From positions 24,759-88,758 of the forward strand of contig NZ_JACRSN010000012.1 in NCBI RefSeq assembly GCF_014384705.1: DNA of 64,000 bases. Direction: 5' to 3'. The stretch comes from Yeguia hominis. Its GTDB lineage: Bacteria; Bacillota; Clostridia; Oscillospirales; Acutalibacteraceae. The translations under genes were made by a program, and so were the position numbers. Numbering within the stretch: the stretch's first letter is position 1; every line of letters starts with the position of its first letter. Below, piece after piece: positions 9,059-17,420 of this stretch. Under the pieces are notes generated by a model. That model saw only the letters and a list, made by a program, of their open reading frames with translations, searched no databases and was not told the DNA's origin.

Positions 9059-9230
9059 TACTTTTATTCTAGTAAAAGGAAATGGAAGATGCTCCCTGTT
9101 TTGGCTGTTTTTGAAAAATGAAAGGGCGTAAGAAAAGGACAGCTCACGGTACATCGAAAGCCGTCCTGTGAAAATTCCGTTTGCAGTACGACAACATACG
9201 GCAAAAAGGGCGTGAAAAGTCGCTTGCCTA
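9059..9230. other. Intergenic, no gene seen
   Basis: Short AT-rich spacer between the divergently arranged lysis cassette and a degenerate region. No convincing open frame or RNA gene was found. Confidence 0.5.
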
Positions 9231-9286
9231 TTGCAAACGAAACGGATTTATGCTACAGTATGACCAGATAAACTGATTCGGTCATA
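9231..9286 (+). promoter_or_regulatory. Promoter with overlapping inverted repeat
   Basis: TTGCAA (9231-9236) and TACAGT (9254-9259) are 17 bp apart. Immediately downstream a 7-bp inverted repeat TATGACC (9259-9265) and GGTCATA (9280-9286) with a 14-base gap overlaps the likely transcription start. This layout suits repression by a dimeric regulator. The gene it once served is the degenerate remnant that follows. Confidence 0.45.
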
Positions 9287-9298
9287 TTTCAGGGGCGC

Positions 9299-9466
9299 AT
9301 ACGCGGGAGTTGCCTGCGCAGTACGGTCTTGTGCCAAAGGGCGGAATGAAATTGGCCGCTGCCGCCGTGTACGGACGGATTTGAACTGTTTCTGATTCAG
9401 GAGCAGCTCGACATCCTGTATCCGCAGGCATTGAAACCGCTGCTGCAGGCGGCTTGCAAAGAATAA
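9299..9466 (+). pseudogene. Frameshifted gene remnant of unknown family
   Basis: Two frames look like protein-coding sequence joined by a shift. One reads LPAQYGLVPKGGMKLAAAAVYG up to about 9378. The other continues FELFLIQEQLDILYPQALKP to a TAA at 9464-9466. The composition is typical of a small globular protein, and a promoter precedes and a terminator follows. No start codon with a ribosome binding site remains, so the 5' part seems deleted. I do not recognise the family. Confidence 0.35.
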
Positions 9467-9483
9467 TTTCCATAAAAGCGGAA

Positions 9484-9505
9484 GGCCGCAGAGATGCGGC
9501 TTTTC
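9484..9505 (+). terminator. Short hairpin terminator
   Basis: GCCGCA (9485-9490), GAGA loop, TGCGGC (9495-9500), then TTTT. It ends the transcript of the remnant. Confidence 0.6.
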
Positions 9506-9707
9506 AAAACCAAATCGGTTAGTTTGATCTAACTATGTGAGAAGCCATATGGAAAGGAGACTACCATGACTCGTATGATCGAGCACGGACAAAAAATGAA
9601 AACAGTCTCCAACCAGAAGACACGGCCGGAGAGAAGATACGCGGACGGGACCATCGAGACCGTGAAAAGGATCGCAGGACTTGTCTGCCGGAAAGGAGAA
9701 ATCCCCT

Positions 9708-10496
9708 ATGAACGAACCCATCGCGCTCTCCGGGGTTCCGGAGACGATGCTGCAAACCGTTTATGCCAGAGCCAAAGAGAGTGAAGGCCGCGGCGCAATC
9801 CGCGATCCGAAAGCTGAGGAACTCATCGGTAAACTAAATTATGATTTTTCTCTTGCAGACAAGGACACCGCCATGCGCAGCGGCGTGGTTGCCCGTACGA
9901 TCGTACTGGACCGATTGGTATCAGATTGGCTGGCCGGACATTCTGACGCGGCTGTGGGAAACATCGCCTGCGGGCTGGATACCCGGTGCTATCGAATGCG
10001 CGGATACGCGCATTGGTACAATCTCGATCTGCCGGAGGTCATCGCAGTGCGGGAAAAACTCCTGCCGGAAAGCGGAGCGGTTTCGCAGATTGCGATGTCC
10101 GCCATGGATGATTGGGGATGCAAGATCGAAGAAAAGGGTGCCCCGGTGCTAATTGTGATCGAGGGTCTGACCATGTATCTGCGCGAAGCAGAGGTGCGTC
10201 GTATCTTCACCGTGATCGCCAACCGGTTTCGGCAGGCAACGGTATTTGTGGAAACGATGAATCCTATGATTGTCAAGCGGTTTAAAGAAAAGTCCATTGA
10301 TGCAAGCCATGCAAAATTTACATGGGGCGTGAAAAATGGCGCGGGTCTGGCCGAACTGCTGCCGGACTTTCGGTTTGTGGAAGAACACAGCCTGACCGAA
10401 GGAATGGCTGCATTTGTCCCTATCTATAAAGTGCTGGGAAAGATCCCCGCTGTGCGGAAGATCTCCAATAAAATCGTTGTCCTTGAGAGAAGCTGA
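9708..10496 (+). CDS. Class I SAM-dependent methyltransferase, leucine carboxyl methyltransferase (LCM) family
   Basis: A 262-residue enzyme of the LCM/PF04072 group. Family features are the R-S...R(T) stretch AMRSGVVARTIVLD near residue 45, the SAM-binding glycine-rich segment VGNIACGLDTRCYRM (about residue 73), YNLDLPEVIAVREKLL with the acidic residue that binds the ribose, and VLIVIEGLTMYL. In bacteria such proteins methylate small molecules or polyketide-type acids; the acceptor is not evident. ATG 9708 has AAAGGAG upstream; a GTG 27 bases earlier has none. The gene is 12 bp upstream of a broken second methyltransferase. Confidence 0.8.
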   Translation: MNEPIALSGVPETMLQTVYARAKESEGRGAIRDPKAEELIGKLNYDFSLADKDTAMRSGVVARTIVLDRLVSDWLAGHSDAAVGNIACGLDTRCYRMRGYAHWYNLDLPEVIAVREKLLPESGAVSQIAMSAMDDWGCKIEEKGAPVLIVIEGLTMYLREAEVRRIFTVIANRFRQATVFVETMNPMIVKRFKEKSIDASHAKFTWGVKNGAGLAELLPDFRFVEEHSLTEGMAAFVPIYKVLGKIPAVRKISNKIVVLERS

Positions 10497-10508
10497 GGAG
10501 GCGGCAAG

Positions 10509-11140
10509 ATGTCATTCTTTGAGAACACCCGCAGGCCGGTGGGCTTGGGTGGAAAACTGATGGTGTCCATGATGAATATTGGACATCGCGCTTTAGCCGG
10601 TTGGGGAATGAACTTCCTAAATCTTTCCGCAGATGCAAAGGTGCTGGACTGCGGCTGTGGCGGTGGGGCAAATATCGAAACCCTTCTGAAAACTTGTCCG
10701 AAGGGCATTGTGAAAAGCGTTGATTACGCCGCTGTCAGCGTGGAAAAAGCAAAAAACGAAACGCAAAAGCAATCCACGACGGCCGATGTGTGGTGTGGCA
10801 GGGCAGCGTAGAAAAAATGGTCTTTGCAAAAGATTGGTTTGATGCGGTTACGGCCTTTGAGACGGTCTACTTCTGGCCCGATCTGTATCAATGTTTCCGG
10901 GAAGTTTCCCGCGTGCTGAAGCCCGGCGGCATCTTCCTGATCTGCAATGCGTGCAGCGGAGAAACCGAACAGGAGAACAAGTGGACAGAGAAAATCGACG
11001 GAATGACCATCTACCGGGATGTTCAGCTAAAAGCGTATCTGGAACAGACCGGCTTCCGTAAGAGCGAGATACAAAAAAACACGAAGGGCTGGCTTTGCGT
11101 CACGGCACAGAAGCCGCTTGAAAACGAGGACAAAACATAG
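10509..11140 (+). pseudogene. Class I SAM-dependent methyltransferase, frameshifted
   Basis: The first frame (ATG 10509, GAGGAGG upstream) holds the SAM motif VLDCGCGGGANI (about residue 46) and the next acidic strand SVDYAAVSVEKAK. It ends early at 10811. The neighbouring frame from about 10785 continues the same fold: WQGSVEKMVF, WFDAVTAFETVYFWPD, VSRVLKPGGIFLICN (post-motif II and III), to a stop at 11140. A single base change in the GTGTGGTGTGG stretch (10786-10796) would rejoin them. As it stands the protein loses its second half. The acceptor is unknown. Confidence 0.7.
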
Positions 11141-11328
11141 ACGACCGCAGATTCGGAACGCGATGCTGGAATAAAATCTCTAAAGCAGAACGCTGGAAAA
11201 TATTTTTTAGAACGGAACCCGACCCGGTGATTTGTGCGCAGACCTGCAATAGAAGAAACAGCTGGCCTGTTACCCGGGACAGTGGGCGAACCGGATGAAA
11301 GAATAAGCTTCAAAAAGGAGGACGGATT

Positions 11329-12234
11329 ATGAGTGCTTTTGCGGCGGTGCTGCGGGGCGTTTATCGGCTCGTCGGCGCCAAAAAGGCCTTTGGTTTGCCG
11401 GAGCACGAAATACGAAAGGTCATTGATAAACAGAATCGTCACCGCGGTGTTTTCACACCGACGGATCACAAGGCTTACTATGAAACGATCACAGTCAAAG
11501 ATTTCCCCTGCCTGATTGTTCGGGCAAATCCCAAGCCGTCCGCGCGTGCAATCCTTTACTTTTTCGGCGGTGGTATGGTCATTGGCCCCGATCAGGGGGA
11601 TCTTCCCGTGATGCGTAAGCTGATGCGGGATACCGGCTGTGATGTATGGTTTCCGTTCTATCCGCTCTGTACGGAGCACTGCATTACCGAGACTTACGAC
11701 ATGGTCTATGCATGCTATTGCCAAATGATCGCGACGTACGGCGGCGGAAACGTCAGTACCTGTGGGTTTTCCTCCGGCGGAGCGCTGGCTCTGGGAATTG
11801 CCGCACACAACAATGCGCATCCCGATCCATTGCCGCAGCCGCGGCATATTGTCGCCGTTTCTCCCGGAGAGGTACCGTGGAACGACGCTGAAAAGACAAG
11901 AATGCAGGCGCTGAATGCAAAGGATGTGGCCATTGACTATGCTTTTATGGTCACAGTGGAAAAATTCATGCGCCACGGAGAGAAAAATGTACCGGACTAT
12001 ATGATTTCCGGTTCCCGGGGGGATTTTTCCGGCACGGGGGATATCCACTTCTTTTATTCCGCGGACGAGGTGCTCTACGGCGCTCTGCCGGATTTTGAAG
12101 CGGCTTGCAAGCGTGCGGGGGTTCCCTATACCGCCTTTGCTCGGCCCAAAATGGTGCATTGCTACTGTATGCTGCCCTGTTTTAAGGAGTCCAAGGAGGA
12201 CTTTGCGAAAATCACGGATATATTGAAAAAATAG
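11329..12234 (+). CDS. Alpha/beta hydrolase fold-3 esterase/lipase-like protein
   Basis: A 301-residue hydrolase, AAAGGAGG before ATG 11329. The oxyanion segment is YFFGGGMVIGPD, a variant of the HGGG motif of the hormone-sensitive lipase group. The nucleophile elbow is GFSSGGALAL (about residue 147), and HFFYSADEVLYG supplies the acidic residue. MVHCYCML near residue 281 is a plausible site for the catalytic His. The first residue of HGGG is Phe here, which may change the oxyanion hole. It is the only apparently intact gene between two broken ones. Substrate unknown. Confidence 0.75.
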   Translation: MSAFAAVLRGVYRLVGAKKAFGLPEHEIRKVIDKQNRHRGVFTPTDHKAYYETITVKDFPCLIVRANPKPSARAILYFFGGGMVIGPDQGDLPVMRKLMRDTGCDVWFPFYPLCTEHCITETYDMVYACYCQMIATYGGGNVSTCGFSSGGALALGIAAHNNAHPDPLPQPRHIVAVSPGEVPWNDAEKTRMQALNAKDVAIDYAFMVTVEKFMRHGEKNVPDYMISGSRGDFSGTGDIHFFYSADEVLYGALPDFEAACKRAGVPYTAFARPKMVHCYCMLPCFKESKEDFAKITDILKK

Positions 12235-12355
12235 AGACGGAGACGGGACATGAAGCATTTTGAATTCGCAAAAAAGCCGTGCGGATGGTCGTGCTTTGCA
12301 GCGGCTGCATGTGCGATAGCAGCACGCACCGCCATCGTCTCGAAAAGGAGCAGAT

Positions 12356-12574
12356 ATGAAAGACAACGAATTACAATTTGACCGAAGCTGTTATGTACTG
12401 TACTCCAAGTCTTGCAAAAAGCAGATCCGGGAGAAAATAGCCCTGTACTATCCGCCGGAAAGATGCGAGTCCGTCTGGACGCACGTGCAGCAGCAATATG
12501 TTGCTTTCCTTTCAGACTGGCGTACGGACCTCGGCGGTAAAAAGAATTTTCACAACGGCGCGGGCGGCAATTAG
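12356..12574 (+). pseudogene. N-terminal fragment of an ATC hydrolase-like (L-2-amino-thiazoline-4-carboxylate hydrolase family) protein
   Basis: A 72-residue open frame with AAAGGAG before the ATG. The segment YPPERCESVWTHVQQQY followed by DLGGKKNFHNGAGG resembles the N-terminal third of the ATC-hydrolase-like family, in which the G-G-K-x-N motif sits at about this distance. The frame then stops, and the next bases (from 12571) belong to the middle of an ABC exporter gene. A deletion has therefore fused the 5' end of one gene to the 3' part of another. Family recognition is moderate. Confidence 0.5.
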
Positions 12575-13521
12575 AAACGTTTGTCACGGTCATCATCCTC
12601 GCGCTCGGCATGGCAGCGCCGGTTGTGGCTGCATTTAATTTTGTGGACACGCTGGCGCAGGTCGGCACGACGGTTTCTCAGGTGGATGAAATTCTGAAAG
12701 CCGAGGAACAGGAACACGGTACACGGCGTGTCGCATTTACCGATCACAGCATCGAGGTCAAAAATATTTCATTTGGCTATCACGATGACCAGGAAATTCT
12801 GCATAATGTCAGCCTATCGATTCCGCAGAACCGCATGACGGCACTTGTCGGCTCCTCCGGTTCCGGCAAATCCACGATTGCAAAGTTTATTGCGGGCTTT
12901 TGGGATGTAAAAAACGGCACGATTACGACGGGCGGACACGATTTGAAGGAAATTCCGCTCGATGAGCTTTATGACCAGGTGGCCTTTGTTTCGCAGGACA
13001 ACTACTTGTTTGACGACACCGTCCGGGAAAATATCCGCATGGGGCGAAGAGACGCAAGCGATGCCGAGGTAGAAGCAGCGGCGCACAATGCTGGCAGCTT
13101 TATCCACGACTTGGAAAATGGATTTGATACGATAGTCGGCGGAGGCGGCGCCCATCTTTCCGGCGGTGAACGGCAGCGGATTGCCATCGCCCGCGCCATG
13201 CTGAAAGACGCCCCAGTCATCATTCTGGATGCGGCGACGGCGTATATCGACCCCGCAAACGAAGCAATCATTCAAAAAGCGGCGGCAAAGCTGGTCGAAA
13301 ACAAAATGGTTATTGTAATCGCCCGCCGGCTCTCCACAATTACGGGTGCGGATCGGATCGCCGTGGTGCAGAATGGTCATATCGAAGCACAGGGCAAGCA
13401 TGAAGAACTGCTTGAAAGCTGCGCGCTCTACCGTGAAATGTGGCAGGCGCATATCGGACAAAGGATGGTGACGCAGAATGATCGAAGCGTTTTACAAAAT
13501 TTGGCATTTTGCCGGAAATGA
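12571..13521 (+). pseudogene. ABC exporter half 1, transmembrane domain deleted, catalytic residues lost
   Basis: The open frame begins inside the last membrane helix (VTVIILALGMAAPVVAAFNF) and runs through a complete nucleotide-binding domain: Walker A GSSGSGKST, Q-loop FVSQDN, signature LSGGERQRIAIA. Two key residues are changed. Walker B reads ILDAATAY, so the catalytic Glu is Ala (codon 13231-13233). The H-loop reads IARRLST, so the switch His is Arg (codon 13324-13326). Intact relatives are about 580-residue half-transporters; about 300 residues are missing. The gene should have no activity as an exporter. Confidence 0.85.
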
Positions 13522-15207
13522 GACCCAGAACATCAACAAATCCGTGGCAGTGGGCTTTTTAAACGCCATACTGTAAATGTTTCAGGTAGCGGCGATTTAC
13601 TTTATTGTACTCGCGCTGACAAGCGGGGAGAAAAACACAAAAACCGCATGGATCGCGCTGCTCTGCGAATTGATTGCAATTTTCGGCGGTGCCGTGAGTG
13701 CGAGCTTTTCCAAAATGCTGCAGACGCACGCCGGTTACTTTATGGCGGCGGATCGCCGGATCTCCATCGCTAACCGGCTGAAAAGCGTGCCGATGGGCTT
13801 CTTTAACGAGAACAGCCTCGGTCAGATTTCGGGTGTATGCACGACGGTTGTCGGCAGTATTGAGAGCATGGTTCCGATGGTGTTGGTAAACATTCTCGGC
13901 GGTTTGATTACGACCGCCGTGTTTGCAGCGCTGATCCTCGTTTTTGACTGGCGAATCGGGCTCATTGTTCTTGCGGGGATCGTCCTGTATCTGTGTGCGG
14001 TTTCCGCAATGGAGAAAAAGTCTGCAGCGATTGTCAATGATACGCAAAAATCGCAGACAGCGCTGATCGAAGCCGTTTTGGAAACGGTTCAGGGCATGAG
14101 CGTGATCAAATCCTTCAATCTTACGGGCAAAGGCGACAAAAAACTGCAGGATGCACTGGAATATAACCGCCGCAGCAATGTGGAGGTATCGGACATTCTG
14201 ACGCCCTATACCGCTTTACAGGAAGCCGTTTTGCAGATTGCCGGAATCGGCATGATGCTTGCAGCCGTTTTGCTTTGGATTAACGGCGCAATGAGCCTTG
14301 CCAATGCGCTGATGATGCTGGTCATGTCCTTTCTGGTATTCAATCAGATTAAAGCATTCGGCATGAGCGTTTCCATGCTGCGCCTGGCGGCAGCTGCCAT
14401 TGACCGCACAGCGGCCACCGAGGAGATGCCGCGCATGGACGAAAACGGAAAGGCACTGAAGCCCGAAAGCCATGAGATCGTCTTTGACCATGTGGGCTTT
14501 TCCTATGAGCGGAAGCCGATCCTGCACGATATTTCCGTGACGATTCCAGACAAAACCACCACTGCGGTCATTGATCCCTCCGGAAGCGGCAAGACGACGT
14601 TCTGCAACCTGATCGCCCGATTTTGGGATACGGACAGCGGCAGCGTAAAAATCGGCGGCTATGATGTGAAGGATTATACCCTTGCATCTCTCATGGATCA
14701 AATCAGCGTGGTGTTTCAAACTGTGTATCTGTTTGCGGACACGATTGAAAACAATATTAAATTCGGCAGACCGAATGCAACGCATGACGAAGTTGTAGCT
14801 GCGGCGAAAGCCGCCTGCTGCGATGACTTCATCGAAAGTCTGCCAGAGGGGTATCAAACTGTGATCGGAGAAGGCGGCGCGAGCCTTTCCGGCGGCGAAA
14901 AGCAGCGCATTTCCATTGCGCGCCATGCTGAAAAACGCGCCGATCGTCATTCTGGACGAGGCGACTGCCAATGTAGATCCGGAAAATGAGGACCAGCTGC
15001 AAAAAAACCATTGAAGCCTTGAAGCGCAACAAGACCATCATCATGATCGCGCACCGTCTGAAAACCGTGCGTCATGCCGATCAGATTTTGGTTATCGACC
15101 ACGGCCATATTGTACAGCAAGGCAAGCACGAGCAGCTGATCGCCGAACCCGGTATTTATGCAGACTTTGTCGGCGGAAAGAAGCAGGCTGTCGGCTGGAA
15201 GCTGTAA
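13478..15207 (+). pseudogene. ABC exporter half 2, interrupted by a stop and two frameshifts
   Basis: The partner half-exporter starts at ATG 13478. An in-frame TAA at 13574-13576 interrupts its first membrane helix, after which the frame continues with the membrane domain and NBD. Walker A reads IDPSGSGKTT with Asp (14573-14575) where the first Gly belongs. The signature LSGGEKQRISIA is intact, but two bases of a GC repeat are missing near 14920, and one extra A sits in a run of seven at 15001-15007. The remaining frame (to 15207) holds IAHRLKTV, the H-loop. With its truncated neighbour it was once a heterodimeric exporter. Confidence 0.88.
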
Positions 15208-15271
15208 ATGGAAATCAAAAACAGGAACACCATCTCATCTGCCAAAGCCCCATAAGGATGTTTTCTCTTTT

Positions 15272-16040
15272 TCAAGCGGTAAATCTGTATTCCTGGGGAT
15301 TTGTTTTGATTTTAGCCATAAGACTTTTGATTTCGTCCTCTATTGGAATGTCAATCAGTCCGATAGCTGTGAAGTAGATGTCCACCTTCACATAGCAGTG
15401 CCCGCTTGATTTGTCATTGTTATGAACCTCTATTCTGCGGATCAGAGAATTCACAAGGGTTGGTGTCAATTCTTCGAAAGATGTACTGCTTCGCAGAACT
15501 TTCAATAAGGTTTTCAAGTCAAGGCTCGTCTGTTCAATGCAGGCAAGTTTCTTTTCATCCTCCGCCACCTTATTGATAAGGGTGCGCTGTTCGTTCTCGT
15601 AATTGACTGACATTCTTGCATAGCGTTCGGCAGATATATATTACCAAGGACTTGATCTTCATAGATGCGCTCAATCTGCTTGTCAAGATCTTGAATACGA
15701 CGCCTTCCGTTTTCAATAGTAGCCTTGTGCTTACTGATTTCTGTCCGCTTGGATACGATGTCTTTCTGCGCCATCAAGTAAAGAAAACCGGCTCATAGCA
15801 CCTCACGAAGTCCGCCAAGCTGTTGATTGCTTCCAGCACGATTTTTTCAAGCACCACATTACGGATATAGTGTATCTGACAATTTCCTCTACCGCTTTTG
15901 TAGTTGGCGCACCGGTAATTCTCTTGATTTGCGTTCAGACTTTTGGCAGCACAGAAGTGGAGCTTTGAACCGCAATCTGCACAGAACACCTTGCCAGAAA
16001 AAAGACTTGTCCTATGTATGTGGTTTATTCTGTTGTTAAA
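15272..16040 (-). pseudogene. Large serine recombinase, C-terminal remnant with frameshifts
   Basis: Three overlapping minus-strand frames join into the C-terminal half of a Tn916-like/TndX-type large serine recombinase. The zinc-ribbon (FSGKVFCADCGSKLHF... C-x2-C...NYKSGRGNCQIHYIR) lies near 15990-15880. A coiled-coil region follows (QKDIVSKRTEISKHK), and a DUF4368-like tail ends at 15272. Breaks lie near 15776 (one base lost) and near 15643 (an AT duplication in TATATAT). The catalytic serine domain is absent. It is the scar of an integrated element that once occupied this area. Confidence 0.8.
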
Positions 16041-16068
16041 ACAAAGCGCAGGATGCAAAGCGGCGGGA

Positions 16069-16533
16069 TCAATTCATATCGTTATTATCCTTAATGCCTT
16101 CGTTCATTTTTTTAATCTTCCTTTTCCACACAGAATACTGAGTTACCCAAGCAGCGAGGAAGATCGCTACGAATATACCTACATAAGACAGAATTCCACC
16201 GGTCGAATGGGGCATCCAGTTGGCAAAATAAGAGATGGGGAACATAATCACGCAAGCAATTGCAAAATAAACCCCGCTTTGCTTTGCAAGACTCCACGAA
16301 TCAATTTCCCAAATAACCGAAGCCATTGCAAAGCCTGTGCCCATTATTCCGCTCAGACCGGTTTGAATGAGAACCGCATTTAATTCGCTCCCCATTTTAT
16401 TCACAAGCTCTGGATTGACCGGATGGAAGAAGCCATCCCCAATACAGATTGAGATAATCACCGTAATGACATATCCGATTGCAATGCCAACAGGGAAACC
16501 AATTACTCCTCGTCCAATCAGTTTTTTCTTCAT
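16069..16533 (-). CDS. DUF3021 family membrane protein, partner of LytTR regulator
   Basis: A 154-residue protein with four predicted membrane helices (about residues 10-32, 50-70, 82-102, 112-132) and a Lys-rich cytoplasmic tail. DUF3021 proteins are encoded next to LytTR regulators; in streptococcal HdrRM/BrsRM pairs the membrane partner holds the regulator inactive. Here it follows the LytTR gene with only a few bases between them. AGGTGG precedes ATG 16533; a GTG at 16542 is an alternative start. Confidence 0.82.
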   Translation of the reverse strand: MKKKLIGRGVIGFPVGIAIGYVITVIISICIGDGFFHPVNPELVNKMGSELNAVLIQTGLSGIMGTGFAMASVIWEIDSWSLAKQSGVYFAIACVIMFPISYFANWMPHSTGGILSYVGIFVAIFLAAWVTQYSVWKRKIKKMNEGIKDNNDMN

Positions 16534-16543
16534 TTCTGCCACC

Positions 16544-16984
16544 TCACATTCCTAACAGTTGTTTGATTTTGGCGACGGATCGCCGTGAAACATAAGTAAC
16601 CGTACCGTTTGAAAGCGTAATGCAAATTGTCCCGACAAAGCTCAAATCAAAGCTCTTGACCTTTCTCAGATTGATAATATCCGAGTTTGATATTCGGACA
16701 AAAGTCTTGCTGTCAAGCCGTTGTTCCGCCTCGTATAGCCTCAGGCGGAGCGCATACTCGCCGTGATTTGTCTCGGCAAACACCTTACCTGATTCAGCAA
16801 AAACACGGTAGATTTCAGACGGTTCCAGAACCTCGACCACATCCTCCCTGAATCCGGCAATGACCTGCGGCTGCTCGTCTGACAGTCTTTTTATGATTGC
16901 ATTGACTTCATCGGTCATTTTGTCCGTCATCACGATGATTTTTGGCTCTTTGCATTTTTCGTCTATCTTGATTTCAATTTGCAT
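16544..16984 (-). CDS. LytTR-type DNA-binding regulator
   Basis: A 146-residue single-domain regulator. The last 100 residues form the LytTR fold: EVLEPSEIYRVFAESGKVF, then LDSKTFVRISNSDIINLRKVKSF, the conserved S-x-x-x-N-x-x-x-I/V region that contacts DNA, and a basic end VSRRSVAKIKQLLG. It lacks a receiver domain, as in LytTR regulatory systems controlled by a membrane partner instead of a histidine kinase. GAGGAGG lies before the ATG. Two tandem direct repeats upstream look like its own operator. Confidence 0.9.
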   Translation of the reverse strand: MQIEIKIDEKCKEPKIIVMTDKMTDEVNAIIKRLSDEQPQVIAGFREDVVEVLEPSEIYRVFAESGKVFAETNHGEYALRLRLYEAEQRLDSKTFVRISNSDIINLRKVKSFDLSFVGTICITLSNGTVTYVSRRSVAKIKQLLGM

Positions 16985-17009
16985 CGGTTCACCTCCTCGC
17001 TACGGTTAC

Positions 17010-17078
17010 AGTATAGGAAAATCAAGAACCGATTTCTACCGATTCTCGATAGGTGGTTGTTTTAAGAACATAGGTGGT
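17010..17078 (-). promoter_or_regulatory. LytTR operator (tandem direct repeats) and promoter
   Basis: ATAGGTGGT occurs at 17049-17057 and again at 17070-17078, exactly 21 bp (two helical turns) apart. That is the spacing LytTR dimers use. Closer in, ACCGATT is repeated at 17028-17034 and 17038-17044, 10 bp apart. The minus-strand -10 is TATACT (17015-17010) and the -35 position has no good match, as expected for an activator-dependent promoter. This points to autoregulation of the LytTR-DUF3021 operon. Confidence 0.6.
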
Positions 17079-17162
17079 ATTTTTTACGGGAATCTCATAC
17101 TGGTCTGTATGGGCGGCTGATAAGTATCTGCGGTACGGGGTTGCTCCCATACCGCAGACGGA
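17079..17162. terminator. GC-rich hairpin between LytTR operator and next gene
   Basis: CTGCGGTATGGGAGCAACCC pairs with GGGTTGCTCCCATACCGCAG-type sequence around 17127-17158 (TCTGCGGTA and TACCGCAGA arms). It probably terminates transcription of the minus-strand genes to its right. Confidence 0.5.
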
Positions 17163-17420
17163 TCATCTTTCCGGCTCATTTTTGCGCTTTGCGCTTCTCT
17201 GAACCGGAATGGAGAGCAGCTCTCTTGTGCGCTCTCCGAGCTGCTTTTCAATGGCTGTCAGCCGTTCTTCCGGCAAATTGAGAGACGGATGGCGGGTAAA
17301 CTTGAAGTCCACCATTCGCCGCAGCTGTGCTTTCTGCCTTGCACCCACTATCGCCTTATAGGGCTGTGGCTTCACGGCTGTTCCTGTTTTTTTGAATTTG
17401 AGATTATCCAAGTGCGACAT
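17163..17420 (-). CDS. Small basic hypothetical protein
   Basis: An 85-residue Lys/Arg-rich protein without membrane segments. The core (KPQPYKAIVGARQKAQ, then RMVDFKFTRHPSLNLPEERL) looks like real coding sequence and is composed like proteins carried by conjugative elements. Its ATG lies inside the end of the ZIP transporter gene, 17 bp of overlap, with no clear ribosome binding site. It may therefore be the 3' part of a gene whose 5' end was lost when the elements nearby were inserted. Function unknown. Confidence 0.45.
   Translation of the reverse strand: MSHLDNLKFKKTGTAVKPQPYKAIVGARQKAQLRRMVDFKFTRHPSLNLPEERLTAIEKQLGERTRELLSIPVQRSAKRKNEPER

Noticed and set aside
11023..12366. Long open frame on the minus strand (447 codons) opposite the esterase
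   Set aside because: It runs antisense through a gene with clear family motifs, has no ribosome binding site and an unnatural composition.
12250..12381. Short open frame of 43 codons before the ATC-hydrolase fragment
   Set aside because: No ribosome binding site, Ala-rich by chance, overlaps the real start of the next frame.
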